Origin: Bacteroidales bacterium
GTDB lineage: Bacteria; Bacteroidota; Bacteroidia; Bacteroidales; WCHB1-69
Reading direction: 5' to 3'
Length of the DNA stretch: 41,086 nt
Assembly: GCA_024682995.1 (NCBI GenBank)
Contig: JAIKYR010000008.1
Span: 1-41,086, forward strand
Shown: positions 39,982 to 41,086 of the stretch, one piece after another
How the letters are laid out: each line of letters starts with the position of its first letter
Position numbering within the stretch: position 1 is the stretch's first letter
Made by a program: the position numbers and the translations under genes
Notes under the pieces: model-generated
Seen by the model: only the letters and a program-made list of their open reading frames with translations
Databases searched by the model: none
Told to the model about the DNA's origin: nothing

Positions 39982-41086
39982 TAGCAGGATTTTTTATGGC
40001 GATGTTAAGTTCTTCTAACTGAACCGGATTGATGGGCGTAGGCGCGGGCAGCATGGTATCGCGACCGGCGTTATTCTTGGGGAAGGCGATGAAGTCGCGG
40101 ATGGAGTCGCAGTCCGACAGCACGGCGCAGAGCCGGTCGAAGCCGAAGGCGATACCGCCGTGCGGGGGAGCGCCATACTTGAAGGCGTCAATCAGGAAGC
40201 CAAACTGGCTCTGCGCCTGTTCGTCCGTGAAGTTGAGGGCCTTGAACATGCGCTTCTGCAATTCGGGATTGTGGATACGGATGGAGCCGCCGCCAATCTC
40301 GGACCCGTTGATGACCAAGTCGTAGGCGTTGGCGTTGACCGCCCCGGGATTGCTCTCCAGCATAGCCTCATGCTCGGGCTTGGGCGCGGTGAAGGGATGA
40401 TGCATGGCGTAGAACCGTTGCGTCTCCTCGTCCCACTCCAACAAGGGGAAGTCAATCACCCAGAGGATCTTGTACTCGCCGGCCTTGCGCAAGCCCAACC
40501 GGTTGCCCATCTCCAAACGGAGGGCACTGAGCTGCTGGCGCGTCTTCATGGCCTTGCCGGACATGATCAGCAGCAGGTCGCCAGGCTTGGCCTCGAAACG
40601 GTCGGCCACTGCCTTCAGATCTTCCTGCGTGTAGAACTTGTCCACGGAGGACTTGAAAGAGCCGTCAGCGTTGCAGAGCACATACACCAGGCCGCCGGCA
40701 CCCACGTGCGGGCTTTTCACAAATTCCACCAGACCGTCCAGCTGCTTACGGGAATAGTTGCCGCAGCCGTCGGCCTTGATGCCCACCACTAACTCAGCCT
40801 CGTTGAAAACCTTGAAATCCTTGTGTTGCAACAGGTCGTTGAGTTCCACAAAGCGCATCCCGAAACGGGCATCGGGCTTGTCGGAGCCGTAGTATTTCAT
40901 GGCATCGGCCCAGGTGATACGTTCAATCGGGCCAATCTCCATCTGCTTGAAAGTCTTGAAGATATGTTTCACCAAACCCTCGAACATATTGAGAATATCC
41001 TCTTGTTCGATGAACGACATCTCGCAGTCAATCTGGGTGAATTCCGGCTGGCGGTCGGCGCGGAGGTCCTCATCGCGGAAGCAGCG
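39971..41086 (-). CDS. aspS: Aspartyl-tRNA synthetase, C-terminal part (5' end outside window)
   Basis: The frame is open from the window edge, giving 371 residues. The first visible residues are [20 protein letters not shown], the class II motif 2 region of AspRS. A bacterial-type GAD insertion domain follows ([13 protein letters not shown] to about [20 protein letters not shown]), then [35 protein letters not shown], motif 3 ([12 protein letters not shown]) and the C-terminal [15 protein letters not shown]. It ligates aspartate to tRNA(Asp) in the cytoplasm. ATG 41020 is internal (EMSFIEQED) and not the start, because conserved sequence precedes it. The stop overlaps the Wzz-like start by 11 bp, so a housekeeping gene leads the envelope-glycan genes. 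Confidence 0.97.
   Translation of the reverse strand, partial: RCFRDEDLRADRQPEFTQIDCEMSFIEQEDILNMFEGLVKHIFKTFKQMEIGPIERITWADAMKYYGSDKPDARFGMRFVELNDLLQHKDFKVFNEAELVVGIKADGCGNYSRKQLDGLVEFVKSPHVGAGGLVYVLCNADGSFKSSVDKFYTQEDLKAVADRFEAKPGDLLLIMSGKAMKTRQQLSALRLEMGNRLGLRKAGEYKILWVIDFPLLEWDEETQRFYAMHHPFTAPKPEHEAMLESNPGAVNANAYDLVINGSEIGGGSIRIHNPELQKRMFKALNFTDEQAQSQFGFLIDAFKYGAPPHGGIAFGFDRLCAVLSDCDSIRDFIAFPKNNAGRDTMLPAPTPINPVQLEELNIAIKNPANGK

Noticed and set aside
39971..41020. aspS starting at ATG 41020
   Set aside because: The motif 2 sequence ([18 protein letters not shown]) continues in frame upstream of this ATG to the window edge, so the gene is truncated by the window.

Overview
The window looks like chromosome of a Bacteroidales-type bacterium (phylum Bacteroidota) that carries a type IX secretion system (T9SS). 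The evidence is the set of very large secreted proteins built from fibronectin type III (Fn3) and choice-of-anchor-J / cleaved-adhesin modules ending in a T9SS type A sorting domain, the TAnnTTTG promoter elements in front of the genes, and an aspS-linked surface-polysaccharide operon. The genus cannot be named from the sequence alone.

Positions 1-36336 hold five tandem giant genes, all on the minus strand. They are called here GA1 (1-7371, C-terminus outside the window), GA2 (7586-13342, 1918 aa), GA3 (13521-21443, 2640 aa), GA4 (21794-27409, 1871 aa) and GA5 (27703-36336, 2877 aa). Each starts with a Sec signal peptide, continues as a string of Fn3 domains alternating with beta-sandwich modules, and (GA2-GA5) ends in a sorting signal of about 75 residues. 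GA2-GA5 each have their own rho-independent terminator, and TAnnTTTG-like elements precede each start, so they look like separately transcribed paralogues. The gaps hold terminators, promoters and short-period repeat remnants. Within the sorting domain of GA2-GA5 there is a five-copy heptanucleotide array. By hand translation, gain or loss of one unit truncates the protein before the sorting signal.

Positions 36337-36463 form a divergent promoter region. A lone DppB/OppB-type ABC permease (36464-37540, plus strand) follows, apparently leaderless with a GTG start. Its 3' end overlaps convergently with the end of an O-antigen ligase/polymerase-type membrane protein (37500-39005, minus). That gene overlaps a Wzz-type chain-length regulator (38953-39981), which overlaps aspS (39971-41086, 5' end outside the window). 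The last three look like one operon running aspS to wzz-like to ligase-like.

Working model (inference): the giant proteins are exported by T9SS and displayed as modular adhesins. In characterised T9SS organisms type A cargo is anchored to surface lipopolysaccharide, so a nearby chain-length regulator and ligase/polymerase may be functionally relevant. No T9SS machinery gene is in the window, so that link is untested here.
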